20,843 nt of DNA from an uncultured Muribaculaceae bacterium (GTDB taxonomy: Bacteria > Bacteroidota > Bacteroidia > Bacteroidales > Muribaculaceae): positions 1 through 20,843 of the forward strand of contig CAMWXQ010000003.1 of the NCBI GenBank assembly GCA_947178235.1, written 5' to 3'. The notes beneath the pieces are model-generated. The model was given only the letters and a program-made list of their open reading frames with translations. It did no database searches and was not told where the DNA came from. Positions 13,514-20,843 of this stretch are shown here, piece by piece. Within the stretch, counting starts at the first letter, position 1, and each line of letters begins with the position of its first letter. Position numbers and translations under genes: made by a program.

Positions 13514-14512
13514 ATGGGACTTTTTGATTTATTCCGCAAGAAACCGGAGCCGGAGCAGGTCCAGACCCCAGAGGAGGAGAAGGAGACCCTCGACAAGGGG
13601 CTCGAAAAGACCAAGCGCGGCTTCTTCGACCGCATATCCCATGCCATTGCCGGCAAGTCGACCGTCGACGATGAGGTGCTCGACAACCTCGAAGAGGTGT
13701 TCGTGACCTCCGATGTGGGTGTCGACACGACCCTCCGCATCATCGACCGCCTCCAAAAGCGTGTCGCCCGCGACAAGTATGTCGGCTCGGCCGAGCTCAA
13801 CAATCTCCTCTGTGACGAAATCTCGGAGATGCTCGCCGAGAATGACAACACCGTCTCCTCGCAGGCCGACTTCACCGTCCCCGAGGGGCATCACCCCCAC
13901 GTCATCATGGTCGTGGGCGTGAACGGCGTGGGCAAGACCACCACGATCGGCAAGATGGCCGCGCGCTTCAAGGCCGCCGGCAACCGCGTCGTGCTCGGTG
14001 CCGCCGACACCTTCCGCGCCGCCGCCATCGAGCAGCTCGAAGAGTGGGGACGCCGCGCCGGTGTGCCTGTCATCAAGCAGCGCCTCGGTGCCGACCCCGC
14101 ATCGGTCGCATACGATACACTCCAAAGCGCCATCGCCAATGACGCCGACGTCGTCATCATCGACACAGCCGGCCGCCTGCACAACAAGAAGGGTCTGATG
14201 GACGAGCTCACCAAGGTGCGCAACGTCATGCAGCGCCTCGTCCCCGACGCTCCCCACGAAGTCCTCCTCGTGCTCGACGGCTCGACGGGGCAGAACGCCT
14301 TCGAACAGGCCCGCCAGTTCGTGGCCGCCACGCAGGTCAACGAGCTCGCCATCACCAAGCTCGACGGCACCGCCAAGGGTGGCGTCGTAATCGGCATCTC
14401 GGACCAGTTCAAGATTCCGGTCAAGTACATCGGCCTCGGCGAGAAGATCGAAGACTTGCAGGTCTTCGACAAGCGCGCCTTTGTCAAATCCCTCTTCGGC
14501 GACCAGAAGTGA
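13514..14512 (+). CDS. ftsY: signal recognition particle receptor FtsY
   Basis: A 332-residue SRP-type GTPase that receives ribosome-nascent chain complexes from Ffh/4.5S RNA at the inner membrane. The charged N-terminal region is short (about 30 residues), unlike the long acidic A domain of E. coli. The N domain spans about 30-120. The G domain has GVNGVGKT (residues 135-142), the DTFRAAAIEQL segment, DTAGRL and TKLDGTAKGG. The C-terminus IGLGEKIEDLQVFDKRAFVK is typical. It is the first gene of a tight run: its TGA overlaps the GTG start of rimO by four bases, so the two are translationally coupled. Confidence 0.97.
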   Translation: MGLFDLFRKKPEPEQVQTPEEEKETLDKGLEKTKRGFFDRISHAIAGKSTVDDEVLDNLEEVFVTSDVGVDTTLRIIDRLQKRVARDKYVGSAELNNLLCDEISEMLAENDNTVSSQADFTVPEGHHPHVIMVVGVNGVGKTTTIGKMAARFKAAGNRVVLGAADTFRAAAIEQLEEWGRRAGVPVIKQRLGADPASVAYDTLQSAIANDADVVIIDTAGRLHNKKGLMDELTKVRNVMQRLVPDAPHEVLLVLDGSTGQNAFEQARQFVAATQVNELAITKLDGTAKGGVVIGISDQFKIPVKYIGLGEKIEDLQVFDKRAFVKSLFGDQK

Positions 14513-15852
14513 GCGCTCCCGTAGTTGTGAAAGACCGTGTGGCCGTCTACTCGCTCGGCTGCTCGAAGAATCTCGTCGATGCCGAGAGGCTGATGAGGAT
14601 GTTCGAGAGCGCCGGCATCGCCGTGGCCTTCGAGCCCGACCTCGAGGGGGAGTGGTTCGATACCGACGACCGCATACACGTCGTCGTCAATACCTGCGGC
14701 TTCATCGGCGACGCCCAGGAGGAGAGCGTCAACGAGATACTCGCCTGGGCCGAGGCCCGCACCGCGGGTGACATCGACGGCCTCTACGTCATGGGCTGCC
14801 TCTCGCAGCGTTTCGCCGACGAGCTCCGTACCGAGATTCCCGAGGTGGACGCATGGCGCGGAAAGACCGACTGGGCCTCGCTCGTGGGGCTCATCACCTC
14901 GCGCCACCCCGGCTCGGCGCCGTGGGACCGCGTCCTCACCACCCCCCGGCACCACGCCTATATCAAGATTGCCGAGGGGTGCGACCGCATGTGCGCCTTC
15001 TGTGCCATCCCCCTCATCACGGGGCGCTACCGCTCGCGTCCCGTCGAGGAGATCGTCGAGGAGGCCCGCGCCCTCGTGGCCCGCGGCGTCCGCGAGCTCA
15101 ATGTCATAGCCCAGGACCTCACCTCGTACGGCAAGGACCTCTATGGCCGCGTCGAGATCGCCCGCCTCGTCGATGCCCTCGCCGATGTCGAGGGGGTCGA
15201 GTGGATACGCCTGCACTACGCATACCCCAATGAGTTCCCCATGGACCTGCTCGATGTCATGGCGCGCCGCCCGAACGTCTGCAAGTACCTCGACATAGCC
15301 CTCCAACACGCCTCCGACAAGGTCCTCTCCAACATGCGGCGCCACATCACCCTCCGCGAGACCGAGGAACTCCTGGCCGAGATACGCCGCCGCGTCCCCG
15401 GCATACACCTGCGCACCACCCTCATGACCGGATTCCCCGGCGAGGGCGAGGAGGAGTTCGCCGAACTGCTCGACTTTGTCCGCCGCCAGCGCTTCGAGCG
15501 CATGGGCGCCTTCGCGTACAGCGAGGAGCAGGGCACCTACGGCGCACTCCACTTCGAGGACAGCATCCCCCAGGAGGAGAAGGAGCGCCGCCGCGACCTG
15601 CTCATGGAGGCGCAGCAGGAGATCTCCGCCGAGATCCAGGCCGCAAAGGTGGGCAAGACCTTCAAGGTCGTCATCGACCGCGAGGAGCCCGACTACTACG
15701 TCGGCCGTACCGAATTCGACTCACCCGAGGTCGACCCCGAGGTCCTGGTCGAGAAGACCCGACCCCTCGCCCGCGGTGAGTTCTGTAACGTAACCATAAC
15801 ACAGGCCTATCCGTTCGAGCTGCTCGGGCGCGTGGCCGACGATGAGCGATGA
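14509..15852 (+). CDS. rimO: ribosomal protein S12 methylthiotransferase
   Basis: A 447-residue radical-SAM enzyme that adds a methylthio group to a conserved aspartate of ribosomal protein S12. The N-terminal UPF0004 domain holds Cys18 (YSLGCSKN), a second cysteine in VNTCGFIG and a third in VMGCLSQR; these bind the auxiliary iron-sulfur cluster. The radical-SAM cluster site is CDRMCAFC, with Cys158, Cys162 and Cys165. A C-terminal TRAM domain (about 375-445) binds the target. The SLGCSKNLVDAE motif separates it from MiaB. The start is GTG at 14509, chosen for the 4-base GTGA overlap with ftsY. Its own stop overlaps the next ATG (ATGA). Confidence 0.97.
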   Translation: MSAPVVVKDRVAVYSLGCSKNLVDAERLMRMFESAGIAVAFEPDLEGEWFDTDDRIHVVVNTCGFIGDAQEESVNEILAWAEARTAGDIDGLYVMGCLSQRFADELRTEIPEVDAWRGKTDWASLVGLITSRHPGSAPWDRVLTTPRHHAYIKIAEGCDRMCAFCAIPLITGRYRSRPVEEIVEEARALVARGVRELNVIAQDLTSYGKDLYGRVEIARLVDALADVEGVEWIRLHYAYPNEFPMDLLDVMARRPNVCKYLDIALQHASDKVLSNMRRHITLRETEELLAEIRRRVPGIHLRTTLMTGFPGEGEEEFAELLDFVRRQRFERMGAFAYSEEQGTYGALHFEDSIPQEEKERRRDLLMEAQQEISAEIQAAKVGKTFKVVIDREEPDYYVGRTEFDSPEVDPEVLVEKTRPLARGEFCNVTITQAYPFELLGRVADDER

Positions 15853-17060
15853 GCATATCCATACCCGCCGAGATGGCCATGGCGGCCGACCTCTGCGCCA
15901 GACACTACATACCCTTCGCCCTCTTCCGCCTCCCCTCGTCGGGCCGTGGAGGAGAGTGGCGTTTCATGGCATCCCTGCCCGAGCCGGACGGAACATCGCC
16001 CGTCAGCCTCGACGCCGATGCCTCCGCGCTCATGGATCCCGCCTCGGACTGCTTCTTCATCAGCCGCTACGGGGCCGACGAGCCTCACATGGCCGGGGTG
16101 CGCGCGCAGTTCGACGCCGAGGGGATAATCAGCCACCTCACCGCCAACCCCAACGTCCGATTCGGCGACTCGCAGGAGAAGACCGGACGCCGTAGCACCA
16201 ACTATGCAGCATGGCTCGAAGCCTTCAAGCGCGTCCGCGCCTTCGTGCAGGCCGAGGAGGGGAGCAAGGTTGTGCTCTCCCGCATGGTGGCCCTCTTCTC
16301 GGCCGTCACCCCCGTCGAAGTCGTAGACATGCTCGCCAGTGTGAATCCCCCGGGCCAGTTCACATACCTCTGTTTCACCCCAGAGAATGGCCTCTGGTAC
16401 GGATCGACCCCCGAGCTGCTGCTCGAACAGGCCCCCGGCGGCGAATACCGCACGATGGCCCTGGCCGGGACGCTCCCCGCCTCGTCCGACCTCCCGTGGG
16501 ATGCCAAGAACAAGGCCGAGCAGGCCATCGTCGCCGACTTCATCTGCGGTACGCTCGCGGACCTCGGCCTCGACGTCACACGCGGACGGCGCAAGACCCT
16601 CCAGACGGGCATAGTGCGCCACCTCTGCACCCCCATCAAGGCCACAGGCGCCGCACCCTTCGGCGAAGTGCTCGAAGCGCTCAATCCCACCCCTGCTGTC
16701 GCCGGTCTCCCCCGCGACGTCGCCATGGCCGTCATCGACGCCTCCGAGACCCATCAGCGCCGCTGCTATGCCGGTGCCGTCGGAGCCCGTGTCGCGGGCC
16801 GCACCCACGCCTATGTCAATCTCCGCTGCGGATTCGCCACCCCCGCCATAGACAACTCGTCGATGGCCGAGGGGCACCTGCACAACATCTTCGGTGGCGG
16901 AGGCATCATGCCCGACTCCGACGAGGAGACCGAGTGGTCCGAGGTGGACGCGAAGCTCGCCACCCTCATCGCCGTCCTCACCACCGGGCTCGACGACCCC
17001 GCCACGGCGTTCGACGTCTCGGACGTCTCGCTCACCGAGCATATCGACCTCCCCTTCTGA
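15849..17060 (+). CDS. menF: chorismate-binding enzyme, probable isochorismate synthase
   Basis: A 403-residue protein of the anthranilate synthase component I/isochorismate synthase fold. Landmarks are KVVLSRMVALF (the active-site lysine region), FCFTPENGLWYGSTPELLLE-like text, MALAGTLPA, the helix NKAEQAIVADFI, HLCTPIKATG, LNPTPAVAGLPRDVA and the end segment NIFGGGGIMPDSDEETEW. In Bacteroidetes such genes normally feed menaquinone synthesis, converting chorismate to isochorismate. Here menD and the other men genes do not follow. Salicylate or aminodeoxychorismate synthase are alternatives, but PTPAVAGLP suggests the MenF/EntC group. The ATG overlaps the rimO stop by four bases (ATGA). The next gene starts 34 bases downstream. 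Confidence 0.88.
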   Translation: MSISIPAEMAMAADLCARHYIPFALFRLPSSGRGGEWRFMASLPEPDGTSPVSLDADASALMDPASDCFFISRYGADEPHMAGVRAQFDAEGIISHLTANPNVRFGDSQEKTGRRSTNYAAWLEAFKRVRAFVQAEEGSKVVLSRMVALFSAVTPVEVVDMLASVNPPGQFTYLCFTPENGLWYGSTPELLLEQAPGGEYRTMALAGTLPASSDLPWDAKNKAEQAIVADFICGTLADLGLDVTRGRRKTLQTGIVRHLCTPIKATGAAPFGEVLEALNPTPAVAGLPRDVAMAVIDASETHQRRCYAGAVGARVAGRTHAYVNLRCGFATPAIDNSSMAEGHLHNIFGGGGIMPDSDEETEWSEVDAKLATLIAVLTTGLDDPATAFDVSDVSLTEHIDLPF

Positions 17061-17094
17061 ACCGCCACAACCAATCACCATCACCCCCTCAGCA

Positions 17095-18531
17095 ATGAAA
17101 AAAGGTTACCCCTTCCTCATCATACTCGCCGCCATCATCCTCGTCGCCGTCCTCTCCTTCCTACCCTTGGAGAAGTGGAGTGGGGGACGTGTCAAGGACT
17201 TCTCCCTCTTCTCCGACATCCTGCGCGAGGTCGGCGTCATGGGCCACACCGATCCCGACGACGAACAGGTCGACCCCGCCCTGCTCGAAGCCATGGCCGC
17301 CGAGGAGGCACACCTCAACGCCCCCGACTCGGTGCTCGCCCGCCCCGTCGACTCGATCATGCGCCCCGCCGTCGCCCCCCGCGTGGGCGACATCGTCATC
17401 ATCGAGGACTACACCGACCTCGGCCGCGGGCTCATACGCCTGCGCACGGCCATCCGCGAGGGTGGTATGGCCCGCATAGCCGTCGTGGGTGACAGCTGGA
17501 TCGAGGGTGACATCTTCACCCAGGACCTCCGCCACCTCATGCAGCAGGCCTACGGCGGCCAGGGTGTCGGCTACGTCTCGATGCACTCCGACTTTCCCGG
17601 CTTCCGCCGCTCCGTTAAGCAGGGGGGCAAGGGGTGGAAAACCTACATGGCCAACAAGAAGGCCGACCGCAAGTGGCTCACCCTCTCCGAGCAGTATGCC
17701 ATCCCCCAGGGCGAGGCCACGTCCACATACGAGGGCACCAAGCTCTTCGGCGGACAGACCGATGCCTGGGCCCGCTCGCGCTTCCTCTTCCTGGCCCCGC
17801 AGGGTGCCACCGTCGAGGTCAAAACCCCTGCGGGAGAGTGGGAGACACGCAATATTGCCCCCTCCGACTCCGTTGGGTGTATAGAAATCGCGGGAGCGGC
17901 CTCCGAACTGGCCCTGCGCACCTCCACGGCCTCGCTCGTGGGGCTCGGCGTATGGCTCGACGGCGCCTCGGGCATCAGCCTCGACTGCATGTCGTCGCGC
18001 GGATACTCGGGTGTGACCCTCTCGCATATCTCCACGGCGCTCTGCCGCGACATGGCCCGCTACGTGGATTACAGCCTCGTGGTGCTCGAATTCGGCGTCA
18101 ACGCCATGACCGCCTCGCAGACCAACTACTCGGTCTACTCCTCGCGCATGGTCGAGGTCATCAACCATGTGCGCGCCTGCTATCCCCGCGCCGACATACT
18201 CGTGATGGGTGTCGGGGACCGTGGCGTCAAGCAGGGTGGCTCGGTGGTCTCCATGTCCACCGCCCCCGCCATGATCGCCGCCCAGCGCGATGCCGCCCGC
18301 CGCGCCCACTGTCTCTTCTGGGACACCCGCGAGGCTATGGGCGGTGATGGTGCCGTCGTCTCGTGGAGCCGCGACGGGGACATCAACAAAGACTACATCC
18401 ACATGACCCACAAGGGTGGCGCGCGCCTCGCCGCCGAACTCTTCAAGGCCCTCAGCCGAGACATCGACGAGACAGCCTCCACACCCGCCGCCGACACCGA
18501 GGCGGAGACCCCCAATACCGAAGACCAATGA
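17095..18531 (+). CDS. membrane-anchored SGNH-type hydrolase/acyltransferase
   Basis: A 478-residue protein. An uncleaved-looking N-terminal helix (KKGYPFLIILAAIILVAVLS, about residues 2-22) should anchor it in the inner membrane with the rest in the periplasm. SGNH signatures are GDSW with Ser134, FGVN with Asn336 and DYIH with Asp433 and His436. Residues about 230-300 form a beta-rich insert, as in AlgX/AlgJ-like proteins. With the following SGNH and MBOAT genes it probably belongs to an envelope O-acylation system in which the MBOAT brings acyl groups across the membrane and SGNH proteins pass them to a glycan. I start at ATG 17095: the reading frame extends upstream into menF, but the membrane anchor begins here. 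The C-terminal 20 residues are acidic and Thr/Pro-rich. Confidence 0.88.
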   Translation: MKKGYPFLIILAAIILVAVLSFLPLEKWSGGRVKDFSLFSDILREVGVMGHTDPDDEQVDPALLEAMAAEEAHLNAPDSVLARPVDSIMRPAVAPRVGDIVIIEDYTDLGRGLIRLRTAIREGGMARIAVVGDSWIEGDIFTQDLRHLMQQAYGGQGVGYVSMHSDFPGFRRSVKQGGKGWKTYMANKKADRKWLTLSEQYAIPQGEATSTYEGTKLFGGQTDAWARSRFLFLAPQGATVEVKTPAGEWETRNIAPSDSVGCIEIAGAASELALRTSTASLVGLGVWLDGASGISLDCMSSRGYSGVTLSHISTALCRDMARYVDYSLVVLEFGVNAMTASQTNYSVYSSRMVEVINHVRACYPRADILVMGVGDRGVKQGGSVVSMSTAPAMIAAQRDAARRAHCLFWDTREAMGGDGAVVSWSRDGDINKDYIHMTHKGGARLAAELFKALSRDIDETASTPAADTEAETPNTEDQ

Positions 18532-19886
18532 CTGCAATCCGAAACATATACCCCTCCCTGCTCACTGCCCTCGCCGCATTAGCCATCCTCGCTCCCTGTG
18601 CCTCGGCCCAGGAGACCGTGGAGGCCGACTCGGTCGACCTCGCGGGGGTGGTCGAGATACCCGGCTCCCCCTCGGACGCCGACATCGACATACAGGTGCC
18701 CTCCTTCATCCGCCGCAGCGCCAACCACATACAGCTCAACGGCGCCGACTGGGCCCCGCTCCGCGCCGCCCTCGAAGGCTCGGCACGCCGCCCCGCATCG
18801 ATCGTGATGATCGGCGACTCGCATATCCAGGCCGACATATCGAGCGGCGTCACCCGCAGCCTGCTCCAATATGACTTCGGCAATGCCGGGCGCGGCCTCG
18901 TGTCACCCTTGAAGATGTCGGGCACCAACGAGCCCACCGACTACGCCTTCGAGAGCCGCAACTCATGGATTCCCGCCAAGCTGATGAGCCAGCCGTGGCG
19001 CCAGACCGTCGGATTCACGGGCACCTCGATACGCCCCTCGTCGGCCACCTCCGAGATCACATTCTCGACCTCGGAGCGCGCCGATGACGCCTACGACCCA
19101 TTCTCGTCGGTCACCATCTTCCACCAGGGCAAGATGACGGTCAACTCGGTCACCTCCGCGGGGCACTCCGTCCCCTTCCGTGCCATACCGTCGCACGACT
19201 ATACCCAGATTCTGCTCGAACGTCCCGTCAACTCCTTGACCGTTAACTTCACCTCGGGCGGCGACCTCACCATCTTCGGCGCAAGCCTCTCGGCCGACAC
19301 CCCGGGTGTATTCTACCACGCCATCGGCAACAACGGCGCGGCCTATGAGACATACAACCGCATCGGCAATGTCGGTGCCGGCATCGCGCCCCTCTCCCCC
19401 GACCTGGTCATAGTCTCGCTCGGCACCAATGAGGCCTTCGGCCGCTTCGACGCACAGAGCTTCACCCGCGCCGTCGACCGTCTCGTCACCAACATCCGCC
19501 AGGCCAATCCCCGCGCCCAGATACTCCTCACCACCCCGATGGAGTGCCAGCGCTCGGTCACCACCACCAAGAAGGTGCAGGTGAAGGGGAAGGCACGCAA
19601 GGGACGCAAGGCGCGTACACGCACCGTCAACCGCACATCGCGCACCTATGCCGTCAACCGCAACATCGCACCCATCCGCCAGGCCATACTCGACTATGGC
19701 AAACAGAACGGCATCGCCGTCTACGACTGGTATGACGTCGCCGGCGGCTCGGGCGCGAGCACATCATGGATCGACCGCGGCCTCTTTGCCAAGGACCGCG
19801 TACACCACTCCCGCCAGGGCTATGCCATCGAGGGGCGCCTCCTCTACGAGGCACTCATGGACGCCGTGCGCTCGGCGGGCAATTGA
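18528..19886 (+). CDS. secreted SGNH-type hydrolase/acyltransferase with basic insert
   Basis: A 452-residue protein with a cleavable signal peptide (IYPSLLTALAALAILAPCASA, cut before about residue 28). The SGNH motifs are IGDSH with Ser98, LGTNE with Asn301 and DRVHH with Asp423 and His426. Between blocks III and V is a strongly basic stretch (about residues 345-370, KKVQVKGKARKGRKARTRTV), unusual for this fold and possibly a contact to an anionic polymer. The ATG overlaps the preceding SGNH gene by four bases (ATGA), so the pair is co-translated. Overall design matches the upstream gene (about 25 residues of common pattern around each motif), so the two may be diverged paralogues acting together. 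Esterase or transferase activity cannot be told apart by sequence. Confidence 0.88.
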   Translation: MTAIRNIYPSLLTALAALAILAPCASAQETVEADSVDLAGVVEIPGSPSDADIDIQVPSFIRRSANHIQLNGADWAPLRAALEGSARRPASIVMIGDSHIQADISSGVTRSLLQYDFGNAGRGLVSPLKMSGTNEPTDYAFESRNSWIPAKLMSQPWRQTVGFTGTSIRPSSATSEITFSTSERADDAYDPFSSVTIFHQGKMTVNSVTSAGHSVPFRAIPSHDYTQILLERPVNSLTVNFTSGGDLTIFGASLSADTPGVFYHAIGNNGAAYETYNRIGNVGAGIAPLSPDLVIVSLGTNEAFGRFDAQSFTRAVDRLVTNIRQANPRAQILLTTPMECQRSVTTTKKVQVKGKARKGRKARTRTVNRTSRTYAVNRNIAPIRQAILDYGKQNGIAVYDWYDVAGGSGASTSWIDRGLFAKDRVHHSRQGYAIEGRLLYEALMDAVRSAGN

Positions 19887-19943
19887 ACAACTCGCTTATA
19901 CCTCTGACAATCCCGTTCTCTCTCCTAACTCCTATAATATAAG

Positions 19944-20800
19944 ATGAATCTCCTTGCCCCCTGGCTCGAACGGTTCAACATAGACCTCGCCAAGCTCATC
20001 GACCTCCTGGTCTATGACCCTGCGCAGCCGCTGCTGTTCAACACCGGGCTCTTCCTCATCCTCTTCGCCGTATTCCTGGCGTTCTACACCCTCCTGCGTC
20101 CGTGGCGCGGGGGGCGCATGATGCTCACCATAGCGTTCTCCCTCTACTTCTATTATAAGTCGTCGGGGCTCTGCTTCCTCATCCTGCTCGGTGTGGCCGT
20201 CTCCGACTGGCTCCTCGGCCTGGCCATGGGGAGTGCCCGCCGCCGATGGGTGCGCCGCCTCATCGTGGCGGTCAACCTCGCCGTCAATGTCGGGATGCTC
20301 GCATACTTCAAGTACTTCAACCTCATCCTCGACACCGTGGGGCGCATCTTCGAGACCCGCATCGACTTCTGGGACATCCTGCTCCCTGCCGGAATCTCGT
20401 TCTTCACCTTCCGCTCCATCAGCTACATCGTCGACCTCTACCGCGGTCACACGACCCCCTGCCGCAACCTGTTGGACTACACCTTCTTCCTCACCTTCTT
20501 CCCGCCCCTGCTCGCGGGCCCCGTGGTGAGGGCCAAGGATATGCTCCCCCAGGTGGCCGCCAATCCCCGTCCCGACCGCGCCATGACCTCCGAGGGCGTA
20601 TGGCTCATCATTCTCGGCATAGTCAAGAAGATGGTTATCGCCGACTTCATCTCGGGCAACTTCGTCGACCGCGTGTTCGACAATCCCGCTCTGTACAGCG
20701 GATTCGAGAACCTCATGGCCACCATCGGCTTCACCATCCAGCTCTACTGCGACTTCTCGGGCTACTCAGCCATGGCCATCGGCATCGCCCTTCTCATGGG
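19944..20800 (+). CDS. MBOAT-family O-acyltransferase (AlgI-like), N-terminal part
   Basis: The first 285 residues of a polytopic membrane protein, cut off where the adapter begins. About seven hydrophobic segments are visible. MBOAT/AlgI landmarks are LLPAGISFFTFRSISYIVD with the following LYRG, then FPPLLAGPVVRAKDMLPQ, and IQLYCDFSGYSAMAIGIALL. The catalytic histidine motif (usually within RRWHISLS) comes soon after this last segment in the family and is missing from the window. AlgI-type proteins take acyl groups, generally acetyl, from a cytoplasmic donor and hand them to periplasmic SGNH partners. Two such partners lie directly upstream (57-base gap, no promoter seen). Residues encoded beyond 20800 (CLLYKSDAADE) are adapter translation, not protein. 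Confidence 0.92.
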
Positions 20801-20843
20801 CTGTCTCTTATACAAATCGGACGCTGCCGACGAAAAGACTAGT
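20801..20843 (+). other. Nextera i5-side adapter remnant (sequencing artefact)
   Basis: Bases 20801-20833 match the Nextera i5-side read-through sequence (mosaic end CTGTCTCTTATACACATCT followed by GACGCTGCCGACGA) at 31 of 33 positions, the differences being at 20815 and 20819. The last ten bases would fall in the index region and are not identified. In the MBOAT frame it translates to a peptide almost identical to the well-known adapter artefact CLLYTSDAADE. Confidence 0.97.

Noticed and set aside
13891..15552. Long minus-strand open frame across ftsY and rimO (553 codons)
   Set aside because: It is antisense to two unmistakable genes and spans their junction. Its composition is that of a shadow frame.
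16894..17094. N-terminal extension of the first SGNH protein into menF
   Set aside because: The extension is Ser/Pro/Arg-rich out-of-frame menF sequence; the membrane anchor starts at 17095.
18363..18527. N-terminal extension of the second SGNH protein
   Set aside because: It is out-of-frame sequence of the preceding gene; the signal peptide begins at the ATG overlapping that gene's stop.
15807..18537. Long minus-strand open frames opposite menF and the first SGNH gene
   Set aside because: Same reason: antisense to genes with intact motifs, rich in Gly, Val, Glu and Asp with no domain pattern.

Overview
The window is a GC-rich chromosomal fragment from a member of the Bacteroidales, most likely Muribaculaceae or a near relative. 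The phylum is supported by promoters of the TAnnTTTG type, by the gene content and neighbourhoods (pdxJ-exbB-exbD-tonB opposite an ACT-domain gene and nadK; rplY-pth-S4 gene; ftsY-rimO), and by the near absence of Shine-Dalgarno sequences. The family assignment is inference. There are no rRNA or tRNA genes, no CRISPR array, and no gene-free stretch longer than 300 bases.

Both ends of the fragment are artefacts. Bases 1-53 and 20801-20843 are Illumina Nextera adapter sequence with a few mismatches, so biological sequence runs only from about 54 to 20800. The two terminal genes, tonB-like and MBOAT, are cut there.

Layout. (1) 54-2174, minus strand: pdxJ (vitamin B6), then exbB, exbD and a truncated tonB-like gene, i.e. 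the proton-driven energising complex for outer-membrane transport. (2) 2175-3624, plus strand: a small ACT-like protein that seems to be the tail of a CBS-ACT protein family, then nadK. (3) 3722-5533: an OmpA-type glycine-zipper lipoprotein, a two-unit REP-like repeat array, and a REP-associated (Y1/HUH) transposase with an extra C-terminal domain. (4) 5631-9896: an EamA transporter and a large secreted tricorn-type protease with a complete catalytic tetrad. (5) 10041-11863: rplY with a structured leader and a strong terminator, pth, a long inverted repeat, and an S4-domain protein. (6) 11953-13371: a secreted fusion of an alpha/beta hydrolase and an SGNH hydrolase. (7) 13514-20800: a tightly packed run ftsY-rimO-menF-SGNH-SGNH-MBOAT, in which protein targeting, ribosome modification and menaquinone genes precede what looks like a cell-envelope O-acylation module.

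The most interesting non-coding signal is a dispersed repeat built from the palindromic hexamer TAGCTA at 9-bp period. It occurs at three loci (1421-1461, 2701-2733, 11881-11913), each time just after a stop codon and before the next co-directional gene, and in the same orientation relative to transcription. The REP-like array beside a RAYT-like transposase and the long inverted repeat at 11274-11433 are further candidates for unnamed repeat families in this lineage.
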